Below, piece by piece: positions 1-6,562 of a stretch of 10,516 nucleotides of DNA. Origin of the DNA: Thermoanaerobaculia bacterium (lineage in GTDB: Bacteria; Acidobacteriota; Thermoanaerobaculia; Multivoradales; UBA5704); assembly GCA_025937035.1 (NCBI GenBank), contig JAICSG010000074.1, forward strand, positions 1 through 10,516, in the 5' to 3' direction. The notes under the pieces were generated by a model. The model was not told the DNA's origin and did no database searches. It saw only the letters and a list, made by a program, of their open reading frames with translations. A program made the translations under genes and the position numbers. The first letter of the stretch is position 1. The number at the start of each line of letters is the position of its first letter.

Positions 1-1
1 G

Positions 2-310
2 CTGCGGCGGATCGAGAACGTCTGGCAGCACCTCGACTCGCTGAAGCGGGTGCTCGCCCTGGAGCCGGAGCTCCTGATCTGCGATCACGCGGGCGTCCTG
101 GAGCATGCCCAGGAAAGGCTCCGGCGCAAGATTCAGTACTGGGAGGATCTGGCCGGGCAGGCCCGGACGTTGCGCGAGCAGGGCCTGTCCGTGGAGGAGA
201 TCGCCCTTCGGCTGCTCGGCTGCGAGGGCCTGCTGACTTGGGCCAGCCTGGGGGACTTCTCGAAGCGGAATCTGATCCGGGGCCTTCTCGCGGGCCCCGG
301 ACGGGGCTAG
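2..310 (+). CDS. MBL-fold metallo-hydrolase, C-terminal fragment
   Basis: The reading frame is open from the window edge, so only the last 102 residues are present and the start lies outside. The fragment has the usual tail of metallo-beta-lactamase-fold hydrolases: a short helix with SLKRVLALEPELLICDHAG, where the His sits at the position of the family's late metal-binding His (commonly CGHG, here CDHAG). A long charged helix follows (QERLRRKIQYWEDLAGQART), then a helical segment GLSVEEIALRLLG and the closing TWASLGDFSKRNLIRGLL. These tail features are typical of glyoxalase II-like members that act on small thioester or lactone substrates, but the substrate cannot be told from this end. The gene converges on the tryptophanase gene and overlaps it by four bases; a strong hairpin lies inside its last codons. 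The fold is fairly sure, the specific function unknown. Confidence 0.72.
   Translation: MRRIENVWQHLDSLKRVLALEPELLICDHAGVLEHAQERLRRKIQYWEDLAGQARTLREQGLSVEEIALRLLGCEGLLTWASLGDFSKRNLIRGLLAGPGRG
276..301. terminator. GC-rich hairpin at the convergent junction, candidate terminator for tnaA
   Basis: A perfect 9-bp inverted repeat: TCCGGGGCC at 276-284 and GGCCCCGGA at 293-301, with an 8-nt loop. On the minus strand it begins five bases after the tryptophanase stop codon, where a terminator would be expected. There is no T-tract on either side, so it is not a canonical intrinsic terminator. It also lies within the last codons of the MBL gene, so the repeat is under coding constraint too. Confidence 0.45.
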
Positions 311-1710
311 ACCGCCACCGCCACCCGCTCCGGCGCGAGCTCCTCGAAGCTGGCGGTGAAGTGGCGCAGCACCTTGGGGGCGTAGGTCATGCGCAGGCCG
401 CGCAGGGTGTGGCGCTGGTCGCGGATGTCCTCCAGAACGCCCGCCACGTACTCCAGATGGGAGTTGGTGAAGACGCGCCGGGGGACGGCGAGGCGGATCA
501 GCTCCATCGGGGCCGGGATCGGCTCGCCGGTCTCCGGATGCTCGCTGCCGAACATCACGCTGCCGATCTCCACTCCCCGGATGCCACCCTCGCGGTAGAG
601 GGCCACCGAGAGCGCCTGCGCCGGCAGCTCCAGCGGCGGGATGTGCGGCAGGAGCTGCTTGGCGTCGATGTAGACGGCGTGACCGCCGGTCGGCTGCATG
701 ATCGGGATGCCGGCCTGGGTCAGCATGGCGCCGAAGCTCTCCACCTGGCCGATGCGGAAGCGGAGGTAATTCTCATCCAGCACCTCGCGCAGGCCGCGCG
801 ATACGGCCTCCAGGTCCCGGCCGGCGAGGCCGCCGTAGGTGGGGAACCCCTCGATCACGATCAGCCGCTGCTTGAGGGTCTCCAGCAGCCCCTCGTTGCG
901 GCTCGCCAGGAAGCCGCCGATGTTCGCCAGGCCGTCCTTCTTGGCGCTCATGGTGCAGCCGTCCGCGAAGCTGAAGATCTCGCGCACGATCTCGGCCACC
1001 GACTTGTGCCCCTGCCCCTTCTCGCGCTGCTTGATGAACCAGGCGTTCTCGGCGAAGCGGCAGGCGTCGATGTAAAACGGCACGTCGAATTCGCGGCAGA
1101 GCTCGGAGACCGCCTTGACGTTGGCGAGCGAGACCGGCTGGCCGCCGCCCGAGTTGTTGGTCAGGGTGAGCATGCAGAGCGGCACGTTGCCGCGCTCCTC
1201 GACCAACAGCCGGCGCAGCCGCAGGAGATCCATGTTCCCCTTGAACGGATGGCTGGCCTGGGAGTCCCGCCCCTCGGGGATGACCAGGTCGAGCGCCACG
1301 CCGCCGTTGACCTCGATGTTGGCCCGGGTGGTGTCGAAGTGGCAGTTGTTGGGGATCACCATCCCCGGCCGGGTGAGCACGGTCGAGAACAGGAGGTTCT
1401 CGGCCACGCGCCCCTGGTGGACCGGGAGGAAGGCCGGGAAGCCGAAGACGTCGCGGATCGTGTCCTGGAGGTGGAAGAAGTTGCGGGCGCCAGCGTAGGC
1501 CTCGTCCCCCTGCATCATGCCGGCCCATTGCCAGTCGGACATCGCCGAGGTGCCGGAGTCGGTGAACAGGTCGATGAACACCGCTTCCGAAGGGATCTTG
1601 AACAGGTTGAATCCCCCCTCGACGAGGAGGCGCTCGCGTTCCTCGCGCGGCAGAAGCTGGATCTTTTCGACGACCTTGACGCGCCACGGCTCGGGCAGGG
1701 CTCTGCTCAT
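307..1710 (-). CDS. tnaA: Tryptophanase (tryptophan indole-lyase)
   Basis: A PLP-dependent beta-eliminating lyase that cleaves L-tryptophan to indole, pyruvate and ammonia in the cytoplasm; family members are tetramers. The 467-residue length matches TnaA (E. coli 471). Visible family motifs are DLFTDSGT (48-54), GDEAYAG (68-74, K+-site Glu70 and Tyr72), HQGR (98-101), YIDACRFAEN (Asp215 and Arg218 at the PLP ring) and MSAKKD with Lys258 as the Schiff-base lysine. Three positions that separate tryptophanase from tyrosine phenol-lyase all read as tryptophanase: Asp126 in FDTT (Thr in TPL), Ile382 in VEIG (Arg381 in TPL) and His450 in LRHFTA (Phe448 in TPL). The start is the ATG at 1710, preceded by GGGGGAG eight bases upstream; an in-frame ATG 14 codons earlier has no ribosome site and extends past the conserved N-terminus. 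One oddity is Val102 where GRGAE is usual. No tryptophan permease gene is adjacent. Confidence 0.93.
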   Translation of the reverse strand: MSRALPEPWRVKVVEKIQLLPREERERLLVEGGFNLFKIPSEAVFIDLFTDSGTSAMSDWQWAGMMQGDEAYAGARNFFHLQDTIRDVFGFPAFLPVHQGRVAENLLFSTVLTRPGMVIPNNCHFDTTRANIEVNGGVALDLVIPEGRDSQASHPFKGNMDLLRLRRLLVEERGNVPLCMLTLTNNSGGGQPVSLANVKAVSELCREFDVPFYIDACRFAENAWFIKQREKGQGHKSVAEIVREIFSFADGCTMSAKKDGLANIGGFLASRNEGLLETLKQRLIVIEGFPTYGGLAGRDLEAVSRGLREVLDENYLRFRIGQVESFGAMLTQAGIPIMQPTGGHAVYIDAKQLLPHIPPLELPAQALSVALYREGGIRGVEIGSVMFGSEHPETGEPIPAPMELIRLAVPRRVFTNSHLEYVAGVLEDIRDQRHTLRGLRMTYAPKVLRHFTASFEELAPERVAVAV

Positions 1711-1715
1711 CGGTT

Positions 1716-1748
1716 TCTCCCCCCAAAGATCGCCGCCGGAGAGGCGGC
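1716..1748 (-). promoter_or_regulatory. tnaA leader: ribosome site and upstream hairpin with complementary loop
   Basis: On the minus strand a run of seven T (1758-1752) is followed by a 6-bp hairpin GCCGCC-TCTCC-GGCGGC (1748-1732), and then by the ribosome site GGGGGGAG just before the ATG at 1710. The hairpin loop TCTCC (1742-1738) is exactly complementary to GGAGA (1720-1716) in the ribosome site, so an H-type pseudoknot that hides it is possible. Since the T-run precedes the stem, this is not a terminator in the tnaA direction. Confidence 0.35.
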
Positions 1749-1814
1749 ACAAAAAAATTCACAAATGTCGATAAACGACGACCCTAACGCGGAAGCTTCG
1801 GGTTACGAGAAGAG

Positions 1815-1854
1815 TGTCACAAAACGGGGGTTGCGGGACAGCCCCGGTGTGACA
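1815..1854. repeat. Nested inverted repeat in the tnaA/mntA divergent region
   Basis: The outer arms TGTCACA (1815-1821) and TGTGACA (1848-1854) are perfect 7-bp inverted copies with centres 33 bp apart, about three helical turns. Nested inside are CGGGG (1825-1829) and CCCCG (1842-1846). The structure sits immediately upstream of the TATAAT serving the mntA-like gene and covers the place where its -35 should be. It may be an operator for a dimeric or looping regulator shared by both divergent genes. TGTGA resembles a CRP-type half-site, but the halves point outward rather than inward as in a normal CRP site. Confidence 0.5.
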
Positions 1855-1864
1855 TCCCTATAAT
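1835..1864 (+). promoter_or_regulatory. Promoter of the mntA-hepT pair, predicted leaderless
   Basis: A perfect -10 hexamer TATAAT is at 1859-1864. The best -35 is GGGACA (1835-1840), four of six matches with an 18-bp spacer. Only six bases separate the -10 from the ATG at 1871, which puts transcription start at or next to the A of the start codon. No Shine-Dalgarno sequence precedes the ATG, in agreement with a leaderless message. Confidence 0.65.
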
Positions 1865-1870
1865 CGAGCC

Positions 1871-2269
1871 ATGAACGCGGAGGCGATCGAAGCGAAGCTC
1901 CGGGAATTCCTGTCCCGGAACGCCGAGCGGGAGGGCATCACCGCGGCCTACCTCTTCGGCAGCGTGGCCCGGGGGACGGCGGGGCCGAGGAGCGACGTGG
2001 ACGTGGGGGTGCTCTATGAGGAGGACCCTCCACTCACCCTCGAAGGCCTCGGATTGCGGCTCGAAGGGGACCTGGAGAGCCTGCTCGAAAAGCCCGTTCA
2101 ACTGGTCGTCCTCAACCATGCTCCCGTGGACCTGGCCATCCGGGTGCTGCGAGACGGCAAGCTGCTCGTGGACCGGGACCGGTCGAAACGCATCGACTTC
2201 GAGGTGAAGGCGCGTTTCGAATTCTTCGATCTGGAGCCTTACCTGAAGCTGTACCGCGGAATGAGGTAG
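1871..2269 (+). CDS. mntA: MntA-like nucleotidyltransferase, antitoxin of a type VII HEPN/MNT pair
   Basis: A 132-residue minimal nucleotidyltransferase. In characterised type VII systems MntA transfers AMP units to a tyrosine of the HepT toxin and so silences it. The defining GSx10DxD motif is present: YLFGSVARG with Gly30-Ser31, then SDVDVGVL with Asp42 and Asp44. The third acidic residue, normally Asp in a VDLV strand such as that of Shewanella MntA, appears as Gln77 in PVQLVVL. This may weaken or abolish AMP transfer. The C-terminal part ([13 protein letters not shown], then an [16 protein letters not shown] helix) is usual for the family. The start is the ATG at 1871 without a ribosome site, consistent with the leaderless promoter. 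The stop is three bases before the GTG of the HEPN gene, so the two are co-translated. Family assignment is secure; activity is uncertain because of Gln77. Confidence 0.85.
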   Translation: MNAEAIEAKLREFLSRNAEREGITAAYLFGSVARGTAGPRSDVDVGVLYEEDPPLTLEGLGLRLEGDLESLLEKPVQLVVLNHAPVDLAIRVLRDGKLLVDRDRSKRIDFEVKARFEFFDLEPYLKLYRGMR

Positions 2270-2272
2270 ACG

Positions 2273-2683
2273 GTGACGGACCTTCCACTGGTCGCCAAGA
2301 AGCTTGCCCTGATCGAAACGTCTGTCGGGGAGCTCCGCTCGCTGGTTCACCTCGAGGCCGTTCAAGGGGATGTCCGCGAGCTCCGCTTCGCGGCGTACAC
2401 GCTCCACATCGCGATCCAGGCCGCCCTCGACGTCGCCGCCCACATCGTCGCCGACAACCGCCTGGGGGAGCCTCAAAACAACCGGGAGCTCTTCGAGCTC
2501 CTGGCTCGTTATGGATGGATCTCCCGCGAGCTCATGGAACCGTTGAGAGAGATGGTCGGGTTCCGGAACATCGTCGTCCATGGGTACGAGCGGCTCAACG
2601 CGGCGATCGTCGAGAGCATCCTCCGCAGTCACCTGGACGATCTCCTCCAGTTTGCAGGCGCCATCCGGGCACAGCTGATCTGA
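2273..2683 (+). CDS. hepT: HepT-like HEPN-domain ribonuclease toxin (DUF86 family)
   Basis: A 136-residue all-helical HEPN protein and the toxin half of the pair. HepT proteins are metal-independent RNases that dimerise to form the active site. The catalytic and modification motif Rx4HxY is intact as RNIVVHGY: Arg98, His103 and Tyr105, the tyrosine that MntA AMPylates in characterised systems. The preceding helix REMVGF and following helices [23 protein letters not shown] match the DUF86 layout, and the length is normal. The GTG start at 2273 is supported by GAGG at 2263-2266, six bases upstream and overlapping the end of the antitoxin gene; the intergenic gap is three bases. With the RNase motif complete and the antitoxin missing a usual catalytic residue, control may depend on binding rather than modification. 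Confidence 0.87.
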   Translation: MTDLPLVAKKLALIETSVGELRSLVHLEAVQGDVRELRFAAYTLHIAIQAALDVAAHIVADNRLGEPQNNRELFELLARYGWISRELMEPLREMVGFRNIVVHGYERLNAAIVESILRSHLDDLLQFAGAIRAQLI

Positions 2684-2736
2684 GCCGTTCGATCCGTGCC
2701 GTCTCGTCGCCGAGAGCCGGGCGGCACTCTCTTCTA

Positions 2737-2771
2737 TGGGAGGAGATGATTCCTCCCAATGCCTCAGGAGG
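2737..2771 (+). promoter_or_regulatory. Alternative hairpins around the ribosome site of the Cys-rich gene
   Basis: TGGGAGGA (2737-2744) and TCCTCCCA (2751-2758) form a perfect 8-bp stem with loop GATGAT. The same CCTCC (2752-2756) is complementary to GGAGG (2767-2771) of the gene's own Shine-Dalgarno AGGAGG. The two pairings exclude each other: stem 1 leaves the ribosome site free and stem 2 hides it. This is the geometry of a small translational switch. It could also be a terminator-like hairpin for the hepT transcript, though no T-tract follows. Confidence 0.4.
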
Positions 2772-2776
2772 TCTCT

Positions 2777-2962
2777 ATGTCTCGTGGATTGTCTCGGTTG
2801 CTCTTCGTCCTCGCTCTCGCCGTCGCCACCCTCGGAGGGCTCTTCACGCCGAAGGCCCAGGCGAGCTGTACGCAGCACTGTGCCCTGGTGAGCTGCGGGT
2901 ACGAATGCTGCACCTATTCGGACTGCACCACTCATTGCTTCAACGTGTTCTGCGGTAATTAA
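2777..2962 (+). CDS. Secreted cysteine-rich miniprotein, unknown function
   Basis: A 61-residue protein I do not recognise. Residues 1-29 form a Sec signal peptide: Arg at 3 and 7, a hydrophobic stretch [16 protein letters not shown], and an AQA cleavage site before Ser30. The predicted mature part (30-61) has eight cysteines in 32 residues with the spacing C-x3-C-x4-C-x3-CC-x4-C-x3-C-x4-C, close to a mirror-symmetric arrangement, and few charged residues. Eight cysteines suggest four disulfides in an oxidising compartment, or a metal cluster. The start is the ATG at 2777, with AGGAGG five bases upstream; an ATG at 2759 would only add six residues before the signal peptide. The gene lies between the toxin-antitoxin pair and the ABC transporter with no clear operon link. 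It could be a small toxin, bacteriocin-like peptide, metal binder or envelope structural peptide; the sequence does not decide. Confidence 0.68.
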   Translation: MSRGLSRLLFVLALAVATLGGLFTPKAQASCTQHCALVSCGYECCTYSDCTTHCFNVFCGN

Positions 2963-2969
2963 AGAGCAC

Positions 2970-3010
2970 GGGGCGGCCCTGGTATACCATCCCGGAGCCA
3001 TGGCCGCCCC
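2970..3010 (+). promoter_or_regulatory. Start region of the ABC operon: weak promoter, palindrome and enclosing inverted repeat
   Basis: GGGGCGGCC (2970-2978) and GGCCGCCCC (3002-3010) are perfect 9-bp inverted arms enclosing the ATG at 3000. Between them is the perfect 10-bp palindrome TGGTATACCA (2980-2989), which also contains a possible -10, TATACC (2983-2988), with no good -35. A transcript reading through from the Cys-rich gene could fold so that the first codons are paired. A transcript starting at this -10 would begin around 2995, lack the 5' arm and be nearly leaderless. GGAG at 2994-2997 is only two bases from the ATG, too close to be a good ribosome site. Confidence 0.4.
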
Positions 3011-3686
3011 CCTGATCGAGCTGCGCGACGTCACTAAGGAATACGACGAGGGGGGCCGGCGGCGGACGGTGCTGCGCGGGGCGAGCCTCACGGTCCAGCG
3101 AGGCGAGCTGGCGGTGCTGATCGGCCGCAGCGGCACGGGGAAGTCGACGCTGCTCAACCTGCTCTCCGGGATCGATCCGCCCAGCTCCGGCGAGGTGGTG
3201 ATCGACGGCGTCGTCCTCTCCGCCCTCTCCGAGCGGGAGCGGACCCTCTTCCGGCGCGACCGGATCGGCTTCGTCTTCCAGTTCTTCAACCTCATCCCCA
3301 CCCTCACCGTGGAGGAGAACCTGCTCCTGCCCATGGAGCTCAAAGGCCGGATCGGCCCGGAGCAGCGGCGGGCGGCGCTCGCGCTGCTGGCGGAGGTCGG
3401 GCTGGCCGACCGGGCGGAAAGCTTCCCGGACCGGCTCTCCGGCGGCGAGCAGCAGCGGGTGGCGGTGGCGCGCGCCCTGGCCCACGATCCGCTGCTGGTG
3501 CTGGCCGACGAGCCCACCGGCAACCTCGATCTGGAGACCGGCCTCCAGGTGCTCGACCTCCTCGACCGCCTGACGCGCCAAGCCGGGAAAACCATGGTGA
3601 TGGTCACCCACAGCCCCGAGGTGGTGGGGCTGGCGGACCGGGTCTTCCGCATCGAGGACTGCCGGCTGGTGGAGCGGGGGGAATGA
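3000..3686 (+). CDS. ABC transporter ATP-binding protein, LolD/YbbA/MacB type
   Basis: A 228-residue ATPase that powers the FtsX-type permease encoded next. All nucleotide-binding motifs are present in order: Walker [10 protein letters not shown] (42-50), Q-loop Gln94 in [17 protein letters not shown], signature [15 protein letters not shown] (146-160), Walker [14 protein letters not shown] with catalytic Glu171, and switch His204 in MVTHS. The [14 protein letters not shown] and DEPTGNLD wording is typical of the MacB/LolD/YbbA subgroup, whose members drive conformational work or lipid, lipoprotein or peptide extrusion across the Gram-negative envelope rather than simple import. The stop overlaps the permease start as ATGA, so the pair is translationally coupled. 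Together with the AttH-type lipoprotein at 7282 it corresponds to the ATPase-permease-AttH arrangement seen in many bacteria; the substrate is unknown. Confidence 0.93.
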   Translation: MAAPLIELRDVTKEYDEGGRRRTVLRGASLTVQRGELAVLIGRSGTGKSTLLNLLSGIDPPSSGEVVIDGVVLSALSERERTLFRRDRIGFVFQFFNLIPTLTVEENLLLPMELKGRIGPEQRRAALALLAEVGLADRAESFPDRLSGGEQQRVAVARALAHDPLLVLADEPTGNLDLETGLQVLDLLDRLTRQAGKTMVMVTHSPEVVGLADRVFRIEDCRLVERGE

Positions 3687-6256
3687 GCCTCCTCTGGCGC
3701 TCCAGCCTGCGCTATCTCCTCCGCCACCCCTGGCAGTTCGGCCTCGCCGTGGTGGGGGTCGCCCTCGGGGTGGCGGTGGTGGTGTCGATCGGCCTCGCCA
3801 ACGCCAGCGCGCGCCGGGCCTTCACGCTCTCTTCCGAGGCGGTTACGGGGAAGGCCACGCATCAGGTGGTCGGCGGGCCCGCGGGGATTCCCGACACGGC
3901 GTTTCGGCGGCTGGAGCTCGAGGGCGGGATCGAAAAGGCGGCGCCGGTGGTCGAGGGCTGGGTGGCGGTCCCGGAGAAGCCGGGGAGCCCCGCCCGGACG
4001 CTCCACCTGCTCGGCGTCGACCCCTTCTCGGAAGGCCCGTTCCGCTCCTATCTGGGCGGGGCCGCGGGCGGATCGCGCCAGGGTCAGACCTCGATCGATC
4101 TCGGTCCCCTGCTCACCCGGCCCGGAGCCTGCGTGCTGGCCGCGGGCACTGCGCGGGAGATGGGGCTCCGCCCGGGCGAAGCCTTCACCGTGCGCGCCGA
4201 GGGGGCCGGGCGGCGGCTCGTCCTCGCCGGCACGCTGGAGCCCGAGGACGCCAACACCCGCCGCGCGATCGCCGATCTGCTGGTGATGGACATCGCCTCG
4301 GCCCAGGAGATCCTCAACCGGATCGGCCGGATCGACCGCATCGATCTCATTCTGGACGAAGGGAAGGCGGGACAACGCGCGCTCGCCCGCGCCGCCGCGG
4401 CGCTGCCGCCCGGCGCGCAGATCCTCCCCGCCGCGGGCCGCACCCGCACCATCGAGGAGATGACCCGGGCCTTCCGCCTGAACCTGACCGCGCTCTCCCT
4501 GCTGGCGCTCGTCTGCGGCGCCTTCCTGATCTACAACACGATGACCTTCTCCGTGGTGCAGCGCCGGCAGTGGATCGGCACCCTGCGGGCGCTGGGGGTC
4601 TCCCGCCGGGAGATTTTCGGGCTGGTGCTGGGCGAGGCCCTGGCGGTGGCCGTGCTCGGCACCGGCCTCGGGCTCGGCGCCGGGGTGCTCCTCGGCCGCG
4701 GGCTGGTGCGGCTGGTGACGCAGACGATCAACGACCTCTATTTCGCGGTCTCGGTGCGCGAGCTCGCCGTGCCGCCCTCGACGCTCGCCCTGGGGGCGAT
4801 CCTCGGCCTCGGGGCCACGCTCCTCGCGGCGCTGGTCCCGGCCGTCGAGGCCACTCAGGCACCGCCGCGGGCCGCCCTCCTCCGCTCGACCCTGGAGGCG
4901 CGGCTGCGGCGCTCGCTGCCGCGCACCGCCCTGCTGGGGGTGGTCCTGCTGGCCGGGGGCGGCGCCCTGCTCCTGCCGCGCAGCCTGGCGGTGAGCTTCG
5001 CCGGGCTCTTCGCGGTGATCCTGGGGTGCGCCCTGCTCGCCCCGGTGGCCACGGTCCTCCTGATGTGGCTCCTCCGCCGGCCGCTCGGAGCCCTGCTCGG
5101 CGTGCTGGGCCGGATGGCGGCCGGCGGCGTCGTGGCCTCGCTCTCGCGCACGGCGGTGGCCATCGCCGCCCTGGTGATCGCGGTCTCGGTGACGGTGGGC
5201 ATCGGCGTGATGATCGACAGCTTCCGGCAGACGGTGGTGCGCTGGCTGGAGATGACGCTCCAGTCGGACGTCTACGTCACGGCCCCCACCCGGTCCGGGG
5301 GGCTCGGCGGCGCGGCGCTCGACCCCAGGCTCGTCCAACGGGCGATTGCCCTGCCGGGGGTCGCGGGAGGGCATACGATCCGGCGCGTGGCCATCCCCTC
5401 GCCCTCGGGCCCCATCCGGCTGGTGGTGATGGGGGGCGATCCGCGGAGCATCGAGAAGCTCTACGAATTCAAGGAGGGAAATCCCGCCAGGATCTGGCCG
5501 GAGCTCTGGTCGGGAGACGCGGTGCTGGTCTCCGAGCCCTACGCCTCCCGCACCGGCGCGGGCGCCGGCTCGACGGTGCGGCTGCGGACGGAGCAGGGGG
5601 ACCGGGATTTCCGGGTGACGGGCGTCTTCTACGACTACGCCTCGGACCAGGGGGTGGTGCTGATGAGCCGGCCCACCTACCAGCGGCATTGGAACGATCC
5701 GTCCATCTCCGGCTTCGCGCTCGACCTGACTCCCGGGGCCGATCCGGACCGGGTGGTCGAGCGGCTGCGGGCCACGATCGGGGCGGAGCGGGCGCTGGCG
5801 ATCCAGTCGAACCGCTCGCTCAAGAAGATCTCGCTGGAGATCTTCGACCGCACCTTCCTGATCACCTCGGTGCTGCGGCTGCTGGCGGGCCTGGTGGCCT
5901 TCATCGGCGTCCTCTCCTCGCTAATGGCGCTCCAGCTCGAGCGCGCCCGGGAGCTCGGCGTGCTGCGGGCGAACGGGATGACCCCGGGGCAGGTCTGGCA
6001 GCTCGTGACCTCGCAGACCGGCCTGATGGGGCTGGCGGCGGGCCTGCTCTCGCTGCCGGTGGGCCTGACGCTCGCGGCGGTGATGATCTACGTGATCAAC
6101 CGCCGCTCCTTCGGCTGGACGATCCGCATGGAGCTCAGCCCCCGGGTCCTTCTCGAAGCCCTCCTCCTCGCCCTCGCCGCCGCCCTCCTCGCCGGCCTCT
6201 ACCCCGCCTACAAGATGGCGCGGACATCCCCGGCGCTGGCACTGCGGGAGGAGTAG
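3683..6256 (+). CDS. ABC transporter permease with two FtsX domains (YbbP/AttFG type)
   Basis: An 857-residue inner-membrane permease. The first membrane helix is at about 18-39, followed by a MacB-like periplasmic domain (about 45-260). The first FtsX block has helices near 265-288, 312-345 and 366-390, with the cytoplasmic signature [14 protein letters not shown] (298-311). Hydrophobic segments near 414-430, 435-465 and 487-510 lead to a second periplasmic domain (about 515-720). The second FtsX block has helices near 726-750, 778-805 and 822-842, with signature [15 protein letters not shown] (757-771) and the typical ending [17 protein letters not shown]. About ten helices with two large periplasmic domains is the YbbP/LolCE-fusion topology, so one chain can supply both halves of the channel. 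The ATG overlaps the ATPase stop by four bases. High-GC codon use stops abruptly after this gene, where the low-GC cassette begins. Confidence 0.92.
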   Translation: MSLLWRSSLRYLLRHPWQFGLAVVGVALGVAVVVSIGLANASARRAFTLSSEAVTGKATHQVVGGPAGIPDTAFRRLELEGGIEKAAPVVEGWVAVPEKPGSPARTLHLLGVDPFSEGPFRSYLGGAAGGSRQGQTSIDLGPLLTRPGACVLAAGTAREMGLRPGEAFTVRAEGAGRRLVLAGTLEPEDANTRRAIADLLVMDIASAQEILNRIGRIDRIDLILDEGKAGQRALARAAAALPPGAQILPAAGRTRTIEEMTRAFRLNLTALSLLALVCGAFLIYNTMTFSVVQRRQWIGTLRALGVSRREIFGLVLGEALAVAVLGTGLGLGAGVLLGRGLVRLVTQTINDLYFAVSVRELAVPPSTLALGAILGLGATLLAALVPAVEATQAPPRAALLRSTLEARLRRSLPRTALLGVVLLAGGGALLLPRSLAVSFAGLFAVILGCALLAPVATVLLMWLLRRPLGALLGVLGRMAAGGVVASLSRTAVAIAALVIAVSVTVGIGVMIDSFRQTVVRWLEMTLQSDVYVTAPTRSGGLGGAALDPRLVQRAIALPGVAGGHTIRRVAIPSPSGPIRLVVMGGDPRSIEKLYEFKEGNPARIWPELWSGDAVLVSEPYASRTGAGAGSTVRLRTEQGDRDFRVTGVFYDYASDQGVVLMSRPTYQRHWNDPSISGFALDLTPGADPDRVVERLRATIGAERALAIQSNRSLKKISLEIFDRTFLITSVLRLLAGLVAFIGVLSSLMALQLERARELGVLRANGMTPGQVWQLVTSQTGLMGLAAGLLSLPVGLTLAAVMIYVINRRSFGWTIRMELSPRVLLEALLLALAAALLAGLYPAYKMARTSPALALREE

Positions 6257-6261
6257 CGGGT

Positions 6262-6277
6262 GGAGGATATTTCCTCC
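6262..6277 (+). terminator. Hairpin just after the permease gene, possible terminator
   Basis: GGAGGA (6262-6267), loop TATT, TCCTCC (6272-6277): a 6-bp stem beginning five bases after the permease stop. No T-tract follows. Its arms resemble those of the hairpin before the Cys-rich gene (2737-2758). It may end the ABC transcript, leaving the following genes to their own promoter. Confidence 0.35.
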
Positions 6278-6309
6278 CGGGAAGACATGCCAGGACGGCC
6301 GAGATTTCG

Positions 6310-6338
6310 TTGACTTTCCGGGGTCGTCTACCTATACT
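6310..6338 (+). promoter_or_regulatory. Near-consensus sigma-70 promoter of the low-GC cassette
   Basis: The -35 is TTGACT (6310-6315), five of six matches, and the -10 is TATACT (6333-6338), also five of six, with an ideal 17-bp spacer. The predicted start, six to eight bases past the -10, is at 6345-6347, so the ATG at 6348 would have a leader of only about one to three bases. No ribosome site precedes it. This is the best promoter in the window and belongs to the cassette rather than to the flanking high-GC operon. Confidence 0.75.
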
Positions 6339-6347
6339 CTTCTCACC

Positions 6348-6560
6348 ATGGCTGCCAAGAAAAAGTCCCCCAGTGCTGTCAGGACCTTGCAGGCAAAACC
6401 CAAGATTGCCGCCAAGAGGACCACGGCGAAGTCGAAAGGCGTAAAGAAGGTTGCAGAAAACAGGATCGTAGTGAAGCCCCCGGTGGTTGAGACGGTCCCC
6501 GGGAAGAAGACTTCCCTGGATGTTTTACGCCTTTTCATGCAGGCTTACGAAGATCTCTAG
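6348..6560 (+). CDS. Small lysine-rich protein of the low-GC cassette, unknown function
   Basis: A 70-residue protein not recognised from any family. Residues 1-38 are strongly basic and low in complexity (AAKKKSP, AKPKIAAKRTTAKSKGVKK), like a disordered histone-H1-type tail that could bind nucleic acid. Residues 39-54 are rich in Val and Pro, and the end, SLDVLRLFMQAYEDL, looks like an amphipathic acidic helix that could dock on a partner. It is the first gene after the strong promoter, starts at an ATG without a ribosome site, and ends two bases before the GTG of the next gene, so the two are almost certainly one translational unit. It could be a nucleic-acid tether, an antitoxin or regulatory subunit for the next protein. 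An origin as the detached N-terminal part of that protein is less likely: the downstream frame is open back only to a stop at 6488-6490. Confidence 0.6.
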   Translation: MAAKKKSPSAVRTLQAKPKIAAKRTTAKSKGVKKVAENRIVVKPPVVETVPGKKTSLDVLRLFMQAYEDL

Positions 6561-6562
6561 TT

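Noticed and set aside
307..1752. Tyrosine phenol-lyase as the identity of the PLP lyase
   Set aside because: The TPL-specific Arg381, Thr124 and Phe448 positions are Ile382, Asp126 and His450 here, as in tryptophanase.
1817..1855. A 12-codon minus-strand frame ([12 protein letters not shown]) upstream of tnaA as a TnaC-type leader peptide
   Set aside because: It has no Trp residue and none of the TnaC features, lacks a ribosome site and overlaps the inverted repeat by coincidence.
238..1863. A 541-codon plus-strand frame opposite tnaA
   Set aside because: Tryptophanase on the minus strand is unambiguous; this frame is its antisense shadow with no recognisable domain.
2746..2958. An alternative frame starting at ATG 2746 behind GGGAGGAG, overlapping the Cys-rich gene
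   Set aside because: The product has no signal peptide or domain and looks like a frame-shifted reading; the frame at 2777 has a textbook signal sequence and its own AGGAGG.
1817..5689. A very long minus-strand open frame (about 1290 codons) opposite the toxin-antitoxin, ABC and permease genes
   Set aside because: Its translation is low-complexity, dominated by Arg, Gly, Pro, Ala and Glu, and it crosses several well-supported plus-strand genes. It is an antisense artefact of high GC.
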